Assembly (NCBI RefSeq): GCF_024139115.2
Contig: NC_085141.1
Span: 247,302,096 to 247,366,095, forward strand
Reading direction: 5' to 3'
DNA from: Armigeres subalbatus
Taxonomy: Eukaryota; Arthropoda; Insecta; Diptera; Culicidae
Length of the DNA stretch: 64,000 nucleotides
In this document: piece after piece, positions 21,001-29,070 of the stretch
Layout of the letters: each line of letters opens with the position of its first letter
How positions within the stretch are numbered: position 1 is the first letter of the stretch
Position numbers and translations under genes: made by a program
Notes under the pieces: generated by a model
The model's input: only the letters and a program-made list of their open reading frames with translations
Database searches by the model: none
Told to the model about the DNA's origin: nothing

Positions 21001-23236
21001 TGAAAGAGAACGACCGATCCTCTTCCGGGATGTCCTCCTCATTGCGGTCAGGAGTTTTCAGCGTGGATACTGCAAAACGGGCCCATTTTTCGGTGATTCC
21101 ATGAAACGGAAGCATCATTTTAAGATAGGGCTTGACCGTGGGATCCAGCGGACGATCGATGCGCGGAAACACCTCGATCTGAACACTTGGCATTTGGAAC
21201 AGTTCCAGGGGACCGAGATAAGCGCCGTCTTCCGTGCGGTTCAGCAGTTCATAGTCGTATCGCAATTTGGAGGACAGCGGACCTGGCTGAGATCGGACTG
21301 GCAGTTGTGCGGGGTTACAGAGCAATTTCTTATCCGGCTCTGGTTCTACCGGGGAAGGTTCTTCCGGTTCTAACTTTATGGGTTTCGTTTCCGGAGGTTC
21401 AATTAAACTGAGATCGAGATTCACATTTGCTGGATACTCCGGACAATGGCAAACATGTTTCCGACTAATTGTGGTCGGAGTAGAGTGTTGCTTTCTTCCC
21501 AGTCTTTTGGCAGGGTGATTGCCTTTACAGCCGGGCAGCTTGATATAATGATTGTCGATCCTCGCCGTTTGGAAGAAGTATTTCCCTTTTTCGGTTCGCA
21601 ACCAAGATAACGCTTTCCATGTATCCCTGGTGAAAGGAATGTTCTGGTCCTGCAGTTCCTGCATCCGTTCCTGATCCAATTCGACGTCGATGTTTTTGCC
21701 TCGCTTCTCGATCTCGTTGAAGATCTTCGACTCGTTATCAATCATAAGATAGCGTACATCGTTCTTCTTCTGCAGTAGAATCCGCTTTTGGGCGACAGTC
21801 CTAGGCCGGATCATATCATCCGGACGCCGAGGACATTCGAGTCGCGGTGGAAGCGACCCAAACGAGATCAAACCCTCTTCACGGAAGAGATCATCGCGGT
21901 TTTCGATCTTGATGTCCTCGGCTATAGTGCCGGGCGCTAAGAAGGGTGCATTGGGGCGGGATTTTTTGACAATCGGTGTCGGAAGCAGACCGGGAACGCT
22001 TGGTTTGTCAAGCTTAATCACTTCACCTTCGTCGAAGCCGTAGAACTCCGTCGACGAGTTGGAGTTTGAATTCTCGAGATCAAGATTGAGTTGCTTGTGG
22101 ATCTTGTCGAATATTTTCGACGGGCGTACTTTTTTCGGTTCATCCTCCTCAGCGTAATTGCGTTTGACAGAAATCTTCCGACGATCACGCAACCTTCCGG
22201 TGGCTTCATCGTTTTCGAGGTCTACTGTTGTCGTGGCTGGTTTCGGAGGAGAAGTAGGAATTTTCAAATTGAACCTACTGAATAGTGAATCAACCACCGA
22301 ACACTTTTTGACTATCGGTTCCAATTTTATTGTACTCAATGTAGGATCGAACAAATCCGTTGTGGAGATATCTCGCAGGGACTTTGTTGGTAGAACACAC
22401 TCTTTGGAGTCAAACACGTTTAGCTTTTCATCTTTGGTTTCGTCGTCGAGCGCACTTGTGTTAACGATAACTACATCCGGTTTGGAGTCAACCGTTTCAA
22501 CTAGTTCAACATCGGAATCATCCTCATCTTTTGGTTTCTGCTCACTTACTTCCACATCATCTTCATCGGAGTTCTCGTAATATTTATTCAACGATTCTAA
22601 CTCAGAAATCTCGATATCTGGTTGTTCATTCTTCACTGAAGATTCAGCTTCACTCGGTTCAACCTTTGCCTCCTGTTCTTCTTTCGAGACTTCATTGACT
22701 TCGTCGTCCTTCTCCAATTCTTGAGCTCTCGATTTCAGCATTGAAATGATTATTTGAACTTTCTCCTGAACTGCACAATATTCACTGATTTCCTGTTTCA
22801 ACACCGAAAACTTTGTTGGATCTGGAATTTCCACCGGTTTCTGTGCTTCTGTAGGTTCGATTCCAATCTCTTCTACAGAGGTGCAATCTTCTCCCGAAGA
22901 ATTGGAATCGGAATCAGATTCACTTTCATCCACCTCAGAGTCTCCTTCATCCCCTACACTGACTGACTCAATCTGCTCTAACTTGTTATCGTCACTATGT
23001 TGCTCCAGTCTTGGCTGCTTTAAAATCCGTTTTCTGAAGAACGTCGGAATCGTAGCACTTTGGCGGCATGCGGATACGGCTGCGACCCGTTTGTCCAACA
23101 ACAAGCTCTGCTCCCGACAGTGTGCTACTAGCGGTTGCTTATGCATCAGGGGGCAGAACGATTCTTCAGGCAGCTTCCCACGACTTTGGCAGTGACGATG
23201 GGCGCAGCGGTAATCTGACTCTTTTGGGTGGTCCAC
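2721..23236 (-). CDS. Large multi-exon nuclear-type protein with an MGA/DUF4801-like Cys-rich module (whole gene span)
   Basis: Six minus-strand exons join in phase: 23236-20631, 9310-6406, 4880-3505, 3441-3318, 3255-3076 and 3017-2721. Their lengths sum to 7488 nt, exactly 2496 codons with a TAG stop at 2721-2723. Every junction has GT-AG borders and the phases agree. The product of about 2495 residues is acidic and Ser/Pro/Glu-rich, with Lys/Arg clusters, which suggests a nuclear protein. It has a Cys/His knuckle near the N-terminus, a Cys-rich module in exon 2 resembling the one in MGA (DUF4801), and at least four SUMO-interacting-like motifs. I see no T-box or bHLH-zipper, so it is not a plain MGA orthologue and the family assignment is inference. 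The 11.3-kb intron 1 is filled with transposons. The start is unresolved: the open frame begins after an in-frame TAA without an ATG, so an upstream exon or a one-base error near 23240 is likely. Confidence 0.8.
3076..3255 (-). CDS. Exon 5 of the large gene
   Basis: This 180-nt, 60-codon phase-0 exon has an acceptor TTTTTAAACACAG before 3255 and a weaker donor GTTGGTG after 3076. It encodes an alpha-helical segment including LYKASAIIAFQNTKPNFYEE and LLLLRLSILCCKKEQYEEE. The composition is that of a folded helical domain rather than the disordered linkers around it. I do not recognise the domain. Confidence 0.75.
3318..3441 (-). CDS. Exon 4 of the large gene
   Basis: This 124-nt exon has an acceptor CCTATTTGATTCAG and a donor GTAAGCAAAT. 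It supplies one base to the split Arg codon from exon 3, then 41 codons including NTYTFKPFALTIGWKFEARA and LPAQEQLINTINLRC. It appears to begin the folded C-terminal domain that continues in exon 5. Confidence 0.75.
3505..4880 (-). CDS. Exon 3 of the large gene (disordered Ser/Thr/Pro region with two SIM-like motifs)
   Basis: The acceptor CTTCCAGTTTCAG precedes 4880 and the donor GTAAGC follows 3505. The exon is 1376 nt, entering in phase 0 and leaving in phase 2. It encodes about 458 residues of mostly disordered Ser, Thr, Pro and Val-rich sequence. Two segments, CVVIDDEED near its start and EIVCLDDDDD in the middle, fit SUMO-interacting motifs. A more ordered stretch near GVVYNPSTGVLRIKRSLMNS and the end (LGAVPVLWSSSDIIIKVREL) leads into exon 4. 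Antiparallel open frames here are shadows. Confidence 0.8.
5250..6190. repeat. Degenerate tandem repeat of roughly 80-98 bp, interrupted by a MITE
   Basis: The words TGTGCGGCCGAAAAG, TTAATTAGTGTGCGTTTAAT and AGCACGCAGAACGATCGCGC recur at about 5292, 5390, 5480, 6002 and 6082. The spacing is 80-98 bp outside the MITE gap. The repeat is diverged. The MITE sits between the third and fourth units, so the array is older than the MITE. Confidence 0.6.
5563..5996 (-). mobile_element. MITE of the GCCTTTCTCG / CACCTAGCGGTG family (reverse orientation)
   Basis: It begins near GCCTTTCTCTTACAAAG and ends GCGAGAAAGGC followed by CTAGGTGGATTAATCTGGG. These are the reverse-orientation landmarks of the family described at 40222-41110. 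The shared block about ATATCAATCGACTCAGCTCG is present, followed by a short GTGT-rich tract (5700-5750) that corresponds to the CA tract of other copies. Confidence 0.6.
6195..6360 (-). repeat. End fragment of the same MITE family
   Basis: The segment AAAGCCTTGTCGATCGCTAT through TACTAGGTGGTTTAATTTG parallels the last 150 bp of the copy at 5563-5996, with an equivalent GAGGAAGGC end. It ends about 45 bp from the splice donor of exon 2. Confidence 0.5.
6406..9310 (-). CDS. Exon 2 of the large gene (MGA/DUF4801-like Cys-rich module)
   Basis: The acceptor TTCTTACCTCTTCCAG precedes 9310. The donor GTAAGT follows 6406 in phase 0. Counting from the internal Met at 9303, a Cys cluster spans residues 27-64 (C27, C32, C36, C38, C53, C58, C62, C64; core CARGCICD and CIFGCQC). 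A second cluster, WCMIHCLYRCYCHG, lies at residues 209-222. The first cluster resembles the Cys-rich part of MGA/DUF4801 proteins. The rest alternates basic, disordered linkers with folded blocks such as KKGILYLYRWEKFLQAF and VGMRRWFMLNVKNDFSDIYL. I infer a chromatin-associated scaffold; no catalytic motif is visible. Confidence 0.85.
9500..9728. repeat. Degenerate minisatellite of about 30 bp
   Basis: The word GGAATCCCTGGAGGATT and variants recur through this stretch with roughly 30-bp spacing and drift into GTCGGATTCACTGGAACATT. No terminal structure is visible. Confidence 0.45.
9745..9832 (-). repeat. Fragment of the CACCTAGCGGTG MITE family
   Basis: The words CCGGAGACTCATAGTGTCAT and TCAGCTCGACTAACAGAGGT are the reverse complement of the block found at the 3' side of the family copies near 41000 and 46700. 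It abuts the A-rich 3' tail of the R1-type LINE. Confidence 0.5.
9833..11166 (-). mobile_element. R1-clade non-LTR retrotransposon, 3' fragment
   Basis: On the minus strand the degenerate translation reads GVIIDDKLTFGSHVNYSCKR, then RKLLASVPLSILKYGGPA, CLRVASAYRTVSHDALCVIT and HGEITFHLTQVLTGHGCFRQ. These are hallmarks of the C-terminal region of R1-clade ORF2. Several frames are needed, so it is dead. The 3' end is an A-rich tail (TTTTTTTTCTTCC on the plus strand near 9832). Its 5' side is cut at the 3' end of the LINE that begins at 11167. Confidence 0.75.
11167..14335 (-). mobile_element. Non-LTR retrotransposon (RTE/Loner-like) with endonuclease end, RT and C-terminal domain; split by a Tc1/mariner element
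   Basis: The minus-strand pieces read in order. First come the endonuclease end and linker (GYKTLDAKQLEVALP, EQLVEEKNAAWARLLQHR) near 13941-14320. Next comes a linker near 13589-14002 and an RT block (NYRAITLLNAAYKVLSQILC, then LFIDFKAAYDTIDRDQLWQL, GLRQGDGLSCLLFNIALEGV, FADDIGIMAR) near 11749-12672. The C-terminal part is LYGHETWTMLVEDQRALGVF and LRWAGHVARM near 11190-11786. The 3' tail is ATAAATAATAAA. Frameshifts and stops occur throughout. Bases 12645-13556 are a later DNA-element insertion. The clade is not settled by eye. Confidence 0.8.
12645..13556 (+). mobile_element. Tc1/mariner-superfamily element with decayed transposase
   Basis: The inverted termini begin AAGAATGTGCACAGCAAAAA at 12645 and mirror at 13556. 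They are flanked by TA at 12643-12644 and 13557-13558, the expected target duplication, and the LINE reads on across them. Plus-strand reading near 13190-13410 gives LRPVEKYWALVKRNLLETNN and VQNLMNGVKRKVRAFAYK. That is the C-terminal part of a Tc1/mariner transposase, with the third catalytic acidic residue in PVEKYW. The first two catalytic residues are not recognisable. An upstream open frame (12745-13071) may be N-terminal remains. Confidence 0.8.
14378..14512. mobile_element. 135-bp foldback MITE with TTA duplication
   Basis: The arms GGGGCAAGTCAGAGTAAACG and the mirrored CGTTTACTCTGGCTTGCCCC extend inward through GCGATGCGACGCGAC. They are flanked by TTA at 14375-14377 and 14513-14515. 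A three-base TTA duplication fits PIF/Harbinger-type insertion. Confidence 0.7.
14686..15484. mobile_element. MITE with TIR GGGAGAATGGGACTACTCAC, split by a SINE
   Basis: The left end reads CTCTTTTGCGGGAGAATGGG (about 14690-14709). The right end is its imperfect reverse complement (TAGTCCCATTCTCCCACGAA at about 15464-15483). The interior is AT-rich with no coding. A SINE with a target duplication sits near the left end. Confidence 0.6.
14724..15323 (+). mobile_element. tRNA-derived SINE with (AAGCTC)n tail
   Basis: The head folds as a tRNA-like cloverleaf. GGAGCGG pairs with CCGTTCC, and the CAT anticodon loop (CTCATAC) is closed by a 7-bp stem. The box-B-like word is GGGTTCAATCC. The T loop is one base short. 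A body of about 500 bp follows, ending in GGTCATAATGGAGTAGCAAC and repeated CAAGCTC. The flanking sequence GAATGGGACTACTCACAAAA occurs on both sides (14703-14722 and 15326-15345) as a long target duplication. The 3' part recurs at 38831-38966 and, reversed, at about 35400-35470. I consider it a pol III-type SINE, not a working tRNA gene. Confidence 0.7.
15657..15735. repeat. Inverted repeat (27-bp arms)
   Basis: GCCGTTATACGCATAATTGT and the following CCCATGT are mirrored by ACATGGGACAAATATGCGTA and TGACGGC across a loop of about 20 bases. It may be a small MITE. The surrounding 15485-16030 holds nothing else that I recognise. Confidence 0.5.
16033..16455. mobile_element. Foldback MITE (about 420 bp)
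   Basis: The outer ends ATACACTCAGGTTTTTTTT and AAAAAAACCTGGGTGTAT are inverted. Inner arms at about 16077-16163 and 16203-16300 are long and nearly identical (for example TCACTCCTGACGGAATCCAA and its mirror). Open frames on both strands are consequences of the palindrome. Confidence 0.7.
18160..18303. mobile_element. Small MITE of the GTGCTTACGTAATTAGTG family
   Basis: It has a left end GTTTACTTAAGCA and a right end AAGTGCTTACGTAATTAGTG, with a G tract and the CCCCCTCCCCCTA word inside. A clearer copy, with mirrored ends, lies at 62453-62607. Confidence 0.5.
18354..19514. mobile_element. Foldback element with ~470-bp inverted arms
   Basis: The left arm (18354 to about 18819) begins GAGTAATTCTCGCTGAAACC. 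The right arm (about 19038-19514) is its reverse complement with a few percent divergence. They are separated by a loop of about 220 bp. No transposase is encoded. It sits inside the R1-type LINE. Large foldbacks of this shape can arise from two inverted copies or as Foldback-type elements. Confidence 0.75.
19681..19870. other. Unassigned sequence with G tract
   Basis: This lies between the end of the R1-type LINE and the hAT-like terminus. It includes a run of ten G at about 19851 and no recognisable coding. Confidence 0.3.
19878..20150. mobile_element. hAT-like non-autonomous element with minisatellite (left part)
   Basis: It starts with CAGTAGTTCTCAACCTGGGG and continues into the same 27-bp-type minisatellite (GGCTCGGAAGCCTCCTTTCA) seen at 1-269. 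The right end is not visible, so this copy is truncated. Confidence 0.55.
20631..23236 (-). CDS. Exon 1 as seen (first long coding exon) of the large gene
   Basis: The open frame starts after an in-frame TAA and lacks an ATG before codon 31. It encodes about 868 residues and leaves through GTAAGTATAC in phase 2. Numbering from the first codon shown, residues 11-40 form C-x4-C-x11-C-x3-H-x7-C, a zinc-knuckle-like pattern reminiscent of zf-C3Hc3H. That pattern would be destroyed if translation began at the in-frame Met31. An acidic region (residues about 80-250) includes a SIM-like PDVVIVNTS at 252-260. Later blocks include WLRTEKGKYFFQTARIDNHY and KLPGCKGNHP, then HVCHCPEYP, which may bind zinc, and a folded block near LFQMPSVQIEVFPRIDRP. 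Longer opposite-strand frames here are shadows. Confidence 0.8.
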
Positions 23237-23690
23237 AGGAGGCGTGCAGAGTTAGCAGGCCCGAATGGCAGCTGTGTTGCAACGGAGTCAGTGTTCATGT
23301 GACCCGCTTAATGGATGTTCAACGATGCATCAGTCCACGTGGTGGAACATGGCTGTGTAACCGGAAGGTCCTGTATGTATGAAAAGAGAAACAAGAGAAA
23401 ATTTAGTAGGTATACAATGTTTGATAATTCCGTGGGCACAAAAACAAGGAATAAAGTTCATTCGACAAAAATATATATATTGAAAGCAACAAGTGTTTTG
23501 GGTTCTGCAAAACGGCATCAAGCGCCTTTTTGACTGATTTATGACATTTTGTTCGTAGAAAGAAACCGGAAATTATTTAATAACAATTCATTGCGTACAT
23601 TTGTTGCAGGATATCTTCAGTTGTAAGTCAGAGAGATATATTGAATAATTTGTAAACAGTTGTATTTGTTGGACGAAATCATGAACGGAA
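23237..23690. other. Upstream region of the large gene
   Basis: The minus strand has a possible start codon at 23298-23296 in a frame offset by one base from exon 1. It also has a possible acceptor TTTTCATACATACAG ending near 23374, and a branch-point-like CTAAC near 23256. I cannot place the promoter. Confidence 0.3.
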
Positions 23691-23740
23691 AAACCATGAT
23701 TAATACACCTAGCGGTGTTAGTGCCTTTCTCGAGCAAAAA
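23690..23740 (+). repeat. End fragment of the CACCTAGCGGTG MITE family
   Basis: CACCTAGCGGTGTTAGTGCC followed by TTTCTCG matches the left end of the family with a few changes. Confidence 0.5.
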
Positions 23741-23804
23741 ATATTAAAAAATATACCTAGGGTTTCTTACCCCATTCCCGGCCTAACTTGCGTACGACTG
23801 CATT

Positions 23805-25683
23805 CATTCATTTATTTAGTTAACATCTAAACAGATAACACTGAATCAACGCCACAATACACGGTTCGAGGCCGCATCTCTCCATCCTCGGATACGCCCC
23901 ACGCTCGCCAAGTCGTTCTGCACCTGGTCTGCCCATCTCGCTCGCTGCGCTCCACGCCGTCTCGTACCTGCCGGATCGGAAGCGAACACCATCTTTGCAG
24001 GGTTGCTGTCCAGCATTCTTGCAACATGTCCTGCCCATCGTACCCTTCCGGCTTTAGCTACCTTCTGGATACTGGGTTCGCCGTAGAGTTGGGCGAGCTC
24101 ATGGTTCATTCTTCGCCGCCACACACCGTCTTCTTGCACACCGCCAAAGATGGTCCTAAGCACCCGTCTCTCGAATACTCCGAGTGCTTGCAAGTCATCC
24201 TCGAGCATTGTCCATGTTTCATGTCCGTAGAGGACAACCGGTCTTATAAGCGTCTTATACATGACACATTTGGTGCGGTGGCGAATCTTTTTCGACCGCA
24301 GTTTCTTCTGGAGCCCGTCTTCCACAGGCCCGACTTCCACAGATGATGCGCCTTCGTATTTCACGACTAACGTTGTTGTCAGCCGTTAGCAAGGATCCGA
24401 GGTAGACGCATTCCTCGACCACCTCGAAGGTATCCCCGTCTATCGTAACACTGCTTCCCAGGCGGGCCCTGTCGCGCTCGGTTCCGCCCACAAGCATGTA
24501 CTTTGTCTTTGACGCATTCACCACCAGTCCAACTTTTGTTGCTTCGCGTTTCAGGCGGGTGTACAGTTCTGCCACCTTTGCAAATGTTCGGCCGACAATG
24601 TCCATGTCATCCGCGAAGCAAATAAATTGACTGGATCTGTTGAAAATCGTACCCCGACTGTTACACCCGGCTCTCCGCATGACACCTTCTAGCGCAATGT
24701 TGAACAACAGGCACGAAAGTCCATCACCTTCTCTTAGTCCTCGGCGCGATTCGAACGAACTGGAGTGTTCGCCCGAAATCTTCACACAGTTTTGCACACC
24801 ATCCACCGTTGCTTTGATCAGTCTGGTAAGCTTCCCAGGGAAGCTGTTCTCGTCCATAATTTTCCATAGCTCTACGCGGTCTATACTGTCGTATGCCGCT
24901 TTGAAATCAACGAACAGATGGTGCGTTGGGACCTGGTATTCACGGCATTTTGAAGGATTTGCCGTATAGTAAAGATCCGGTCCGTTGTTGAGCGGCCGTG
25001 AACGAAGCCGCTTGATAACTTCCCACGAACTCGTTCACTAATGGTGACAGACGACGGAAGATGATCTGGGATATCACTTTGTAAGCGGCATTAAGGATGG
25101 TGATCGCTCGAAAGTTCTCACACTCCAGTTTGTCGCCTTTCTTGTAGATGGGGCATATAACCCCTTCCTTCCACTCCTCCGGTAGCTGTTCGGTTTCCCA
25201 GATTCTGACTATCAGTTTGTGCAGGCAAGTGGCCAGCTTTTCCGGGCCCATCTTGATGAGCTCAGCTCCGATACCATCCTTACCAGCTGCTTTATTGGTC
25301 TTTAGCTGTTGAATGGCATCCTTAACTTCCCTCAAGGTGGGGTCTGGTTGGCTTCCATCGTCCGCTGAACTGACGTAGTCATCTCCTCCGCTGCCTTGAC
25401 TTTCACTGCCTGTACTCTCAGCGCCATTCAGATGTTCCTCGTAGTGCTGCTTCCACCTTTCGATCACCACACGTTCGTCCGTCAAGATGCTCCCATCCTT
25501 ATCCCGGCACATTTCGGCTCGCGGCACGATGCCTTTGCGGGATGCGTTGAGCTTCTGATAGAACTTGCGTGTATCTTGAGAACAGCACAGCTGTTCCATC
25601 TCCTCGCACTCCGCTTCTTCCAGGCGGCGTTTCTTCTCCTGAAAAAGGCGGGTCTGCTGTCTCCGCTTCCGTCTATAACGTTC
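23805..25683 (-). mobile_element. 5'-truncated non-LTR retrotransposon with 14-bp target duplication
   Basis: CGTACGACTGCATT flanks the insertion on both sides (23791-23804 and 25684-25697). Minus-strand reading gives a linker (EMEQLCCSQDTRKFYQKLNA) and RT (LKTNKAAGKDGIGAELIKMG, NFRAITILNAAYKVISQI, GLREGDGLSCLLFNIALEGV, FADDMDIVGR). A C-terminal block follows (LYGHETWTMLEDDLQALGVF, VRWAGHVARM). One frameshift near 25020 and another near 24310 break it. The 3' tail is TAAATAAATGAATG. It belongs to the same family as the fragment at 270-991. Confidence 0.85.
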
Positions 25684-25697
25684 CGTACGACTGCATT

Positions 25698-26735
25698 ATT
25701 TAATTGATATTTATGACAGGAAGCAACTTTTCCTGAATTTTGTGGGCTATATAATACTGCATTGATGTTCACTTGTACTTAACAATAGATATTCGTGCTA
25801 AATATCGTTCAAAAAAGCTTTTATTTGATTTAAATTAACAAGGTGCAGCACTCATTCCAGTCATAGCGATTCCCATTCCGGCATACAAAAAACCAGTTCC
25901 CGGCCTAAGCAAAATTTCACTCAATCTCTCAACATTTTACTCTCATTCTCTCTCGGGATGGTAGAAAATGCGACGTAAACAAAAATATGCACGTTCCACG
26001 ACAACAAGATGCCAGATGGTATTAGTCATAATAATTTTTATTTGGTTGAGAAGATATATTTACTCATTCAAATTTGTTCCAAATACTTTAAAACAATATT
26101 TTTTTCACCTTTTCACCTTTCGAGAGAATTATAAATAACATGATAGCGTCAACGTATTAGACAGTTTTCCTATTAACGATGAAGGATCATTTTCATAATC
26201 CTGGCCTTTTGGCAGCACGGTGCGGCTAGAAGTTCTTGGGCCGAGGTGAATTTTTGTTCGGTTTGAGGATACATTTTAAAATGTATTCTAATATGTTTAA
26301 ATAAATTCTAGTGAAACGAAAAATTAGGAAGAAATGAAGTGCGTGTGTTTAGAATTATGGTGTGGTGATTAACAGCTTCAAGCAATGGTTGTATCGAGCA
26401 CTGTGACGATTTTCAGGTAGGTGTTTATTCGATTATACCGTTTTGTAAAAGTGAAAAGAATCACCCCGGCTCAGTGGTGTGGCATCGGAGAGCGAAATTT
26501 TGAAATCTACATTTTTATTTTCTGCAATTGGATCAATTAGGAGTAAAACAAGTGGTTGAAAAATATTGAGTAATATGAAAAATAAATGGGAGACTTTTTA
26601 AAAATTATCAATCCTGAACCTACGGCTTCCAAACAGTATAAATCATTCGTTTTCTGTGCAGTGAGCCGGGAACCGGGTCCATAGGCCCAAGTAGTGATTT
26701 ACCCTATATGAGTATTTTTAATCGTGTTTTGGACA
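25698..26735. other. Unassigned region with an exon-like end at 26416
   Basis: This is AT-rich sequence without recognisable coding. On the plus strand ATGGTTGTATCGAGCACTGT runs to CAG followed by GTAGGTGTTT at 26417, which would be a short first coding exon ending in phase 2. On the minus strand an acceptor-like TTTTGCTTAG near 25908 is followed by a short frame and AATAAA near 25820. Neither can be tied to a gene. Confidence 0.25.
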
Positions 26736-26739
26736 TAAC

Positions 26740-27000
26740 AAAGTATTTTGGCCATAACTTCTCGATCTGAATAATTGTTAATAGCATTTACTGGAACAGG
26801 ATTCCCCGTTAAATGGAACCTGTTGCGCTTGCGAGTAATTTGGACGATGCTAAGTTTCCAAAAGTGTGTTTACAAAATTTGTACAAATACACACATATAG
26901 ACATCACTTCAGTTCGTCAAGCTGAGTCGATTGGTATATAACACTATGGGTGGTATATAACACATGGTATATAACACTTTCGGACCTTCGGACCACCAAC
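26740..27000 (+). repeat. Diverged copy of the 167-bp monomer and right end of the MITE family
   Basis: AAAGTATTTTGGCCATAACT and CCTGTTGCGCTTGCGAGTAA match the monomer. ACATCACTTCAGTTCGTCAA and GAGTCGATTGGTATATAACA match the right-end block seen at about 40980 and 46660. Confidence 0.55.
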
Positions 27001-28873
27001 AATCAATATGAAACTTTAGAACCATGCAGTTTCGCATGTGTGTGGCACCAAATGGCTGCAGCGAAAATGCCATGACAGCAGCTCTCCATCGGTGCGTGTG
27101 CACGCCACCGAGATCGGACGAATCATGGCTTGCTGCTCACCGATTAACACGCTGAGGTGGTAAATACAGGGTGGCCACTGAAATACGATTTTCGAATTCC
27201 CGGTTTTTTCCCGCTTTTCCCGATGAATTTTGTCAATTTTTCCCGGTTTTTATTCAGCTTAAAAGGGTAAGAATTTTTGATCTTTAACAACCTTTAACAA
27301 GGTGTTTTATTTTCGAAGCAACTAATAATTTGTACCTTTGAAATAGTTGCTTGAATTACCAACAACGTGTTATGCAAAATGCTTTAATCAACAGTCACAC
27401 TGAAATCGTGCCCTTCGTGGCCATGTAGGTAGTGTCAACCGGCATTTAATCAACATGGTCATGGTAATACCAAAATTACAATGATTTGATTCTTTTCTTA
27501 GCGGCAGAACTTTGGTAAATATTTTTTCTTGGATGCAGAACCTTCGACAAAACCAAAATAGGGACAATGTATAGCCAACATATTTTCATGATCAGCTCTT
27601 GGTTTTATCTTATTCAGACTATTAACAGAAAGAATAGTTTCTTAAGTGACTGATGAAGCTTTTCAAATTATGTATCGCAAAATTTTGTGGGAAAAGACTA
27701 AATTCTCTCTAATAAAATAAATATAAGGTACCCCGGGGCAAGTGGGTCCTAAAAAAACGCTAGTTCAGCAAAATCGTTAACGCATATTTAGAAAACAGGG
27801 TATTTCAGGACATTAACCACGGATACATCATTATATGCTTCCGTTGTTGAAGTGTAGACGTGTTGTAAGCCATTTATTCAGTTACAAAAATATTGGTAGT
27901 GACATAAATGAATTTTCATGGGAAACCCACTTACCCCTTCAGACGGGGCAAGTGGGACCTATTCTGCTTTATACTGTCGAACGAAACTAATTTGAAGAAT
28001 GCAGATATAATGTTCATGTAATTTCTGAGTCGTAGTATTTCCGATCATGGATGGAGGTTTATTGCTTGTCAGTCTTTTGTTTTTGGCAAAAAGAAAGGGA
28101 TTGCAATGTTAGCAAATATAAAAAAAAGACAACAGCCAGTTTACTGTTTAATTGGCTTTTATCTGGCTTTCCATCAGCTTACTTTCTTACCAAATGTGTT
28201 CAATGGAAGAGATGAGAAATCTTTGTTCACTTTTCGAATGAATGTTTCTCTGTTTATAACACAAATTATTACATAAATTAGAACTTCAAAAGGAACGTTT
28301 TTATTCAGGCGATGCGCAGTGTTGTAAATTTGTCTTTATGTCTTAAGCAATTTATTTATCTGAAAATCTGTTAATCTAATGCGATGTTTAAAAATAACAA
28401 AACACAAGAAAAAAACCTGTTGATCTATTGTAGAATAAATAGATTGTTTACACTGTAAACGGAAAATTTAGCATAGCTATAACCATTGCTCTTTTCCATG
28501 AGGAAGATAATTTCCAGAAAGTAAAATACACATTTGGTAAATCAACTGTACACTACTTCTTAACAACGAAACCAACGATATCAACTGCATTTGATTCAGA
28601 TCCACATGATATATGAGTGTCGAAGTTATTTTTCACTAGAAAACAATCTAAAACCAGGTAAAATGGCTCTATCGAAAATGTTTTTCAAATATGTCCCACT
28701 TGCCCCATGTACGTTAAAACTTAAGGGCAAGTGAAAATTTCAGATTTTGGCTTTAATCAAAACTTTTAAATCGTTTTCGATGTCACACAATTATTTAATT
28801 GCTCAAAATATTCACTTTCCACATCAATGATGAATTTAGAAAGGACTATTTTTTTTGGAAATTCATTGAATAA

Positions 28874-29057
28874 TGTTGCGGATCAAGCAATCGTTGGTCA
28901 CTAAGGGTGACTACCAGTTGTTTATACCAACTAATAACTACGGACTATTTTTTCATTCCAATTCAAATCGTTAATCCCAACACACGTTCATAATAAAGAG
29001 CTGTTCCAAGTTACAGAAGTTTGGTCTTTTCTTGCCTGCAAAGTTCTACGGACGTCA
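28874..29057 (+). repeat. 5' LTR of the copia element
   Basis: It begins TGTTGCGG and ends GGACGTCA. It contains AATAAAG (28990-28996), a plausible polyadenylation signal. Confidence 0.88.
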
Positions 29058-29060
29058 ATA

Positions 29061-29070
29061 GGTTATGGGC
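29061..29070 (+). promoter_or_regulatory. Primer-binding site of the copia element
   Basis: GGTTATGGGC lies 3 bases after the 5' LTR. It is complementary to the anticodon region of initiator tRNA-Met, the half-tRNA priming known for Drosophila copia. It overlaps the gag start codon at 29065. Confidence 0.7.

Noticed and set aside
25815..25910. Minus-strand terminal exon with AATAAA near 25820
   Set aside because: The acceptor word TTAGGCCGGGAA also occurs near 23778 in repeat-like context, so it probably belongs to a repeat; no upstream exon was found.
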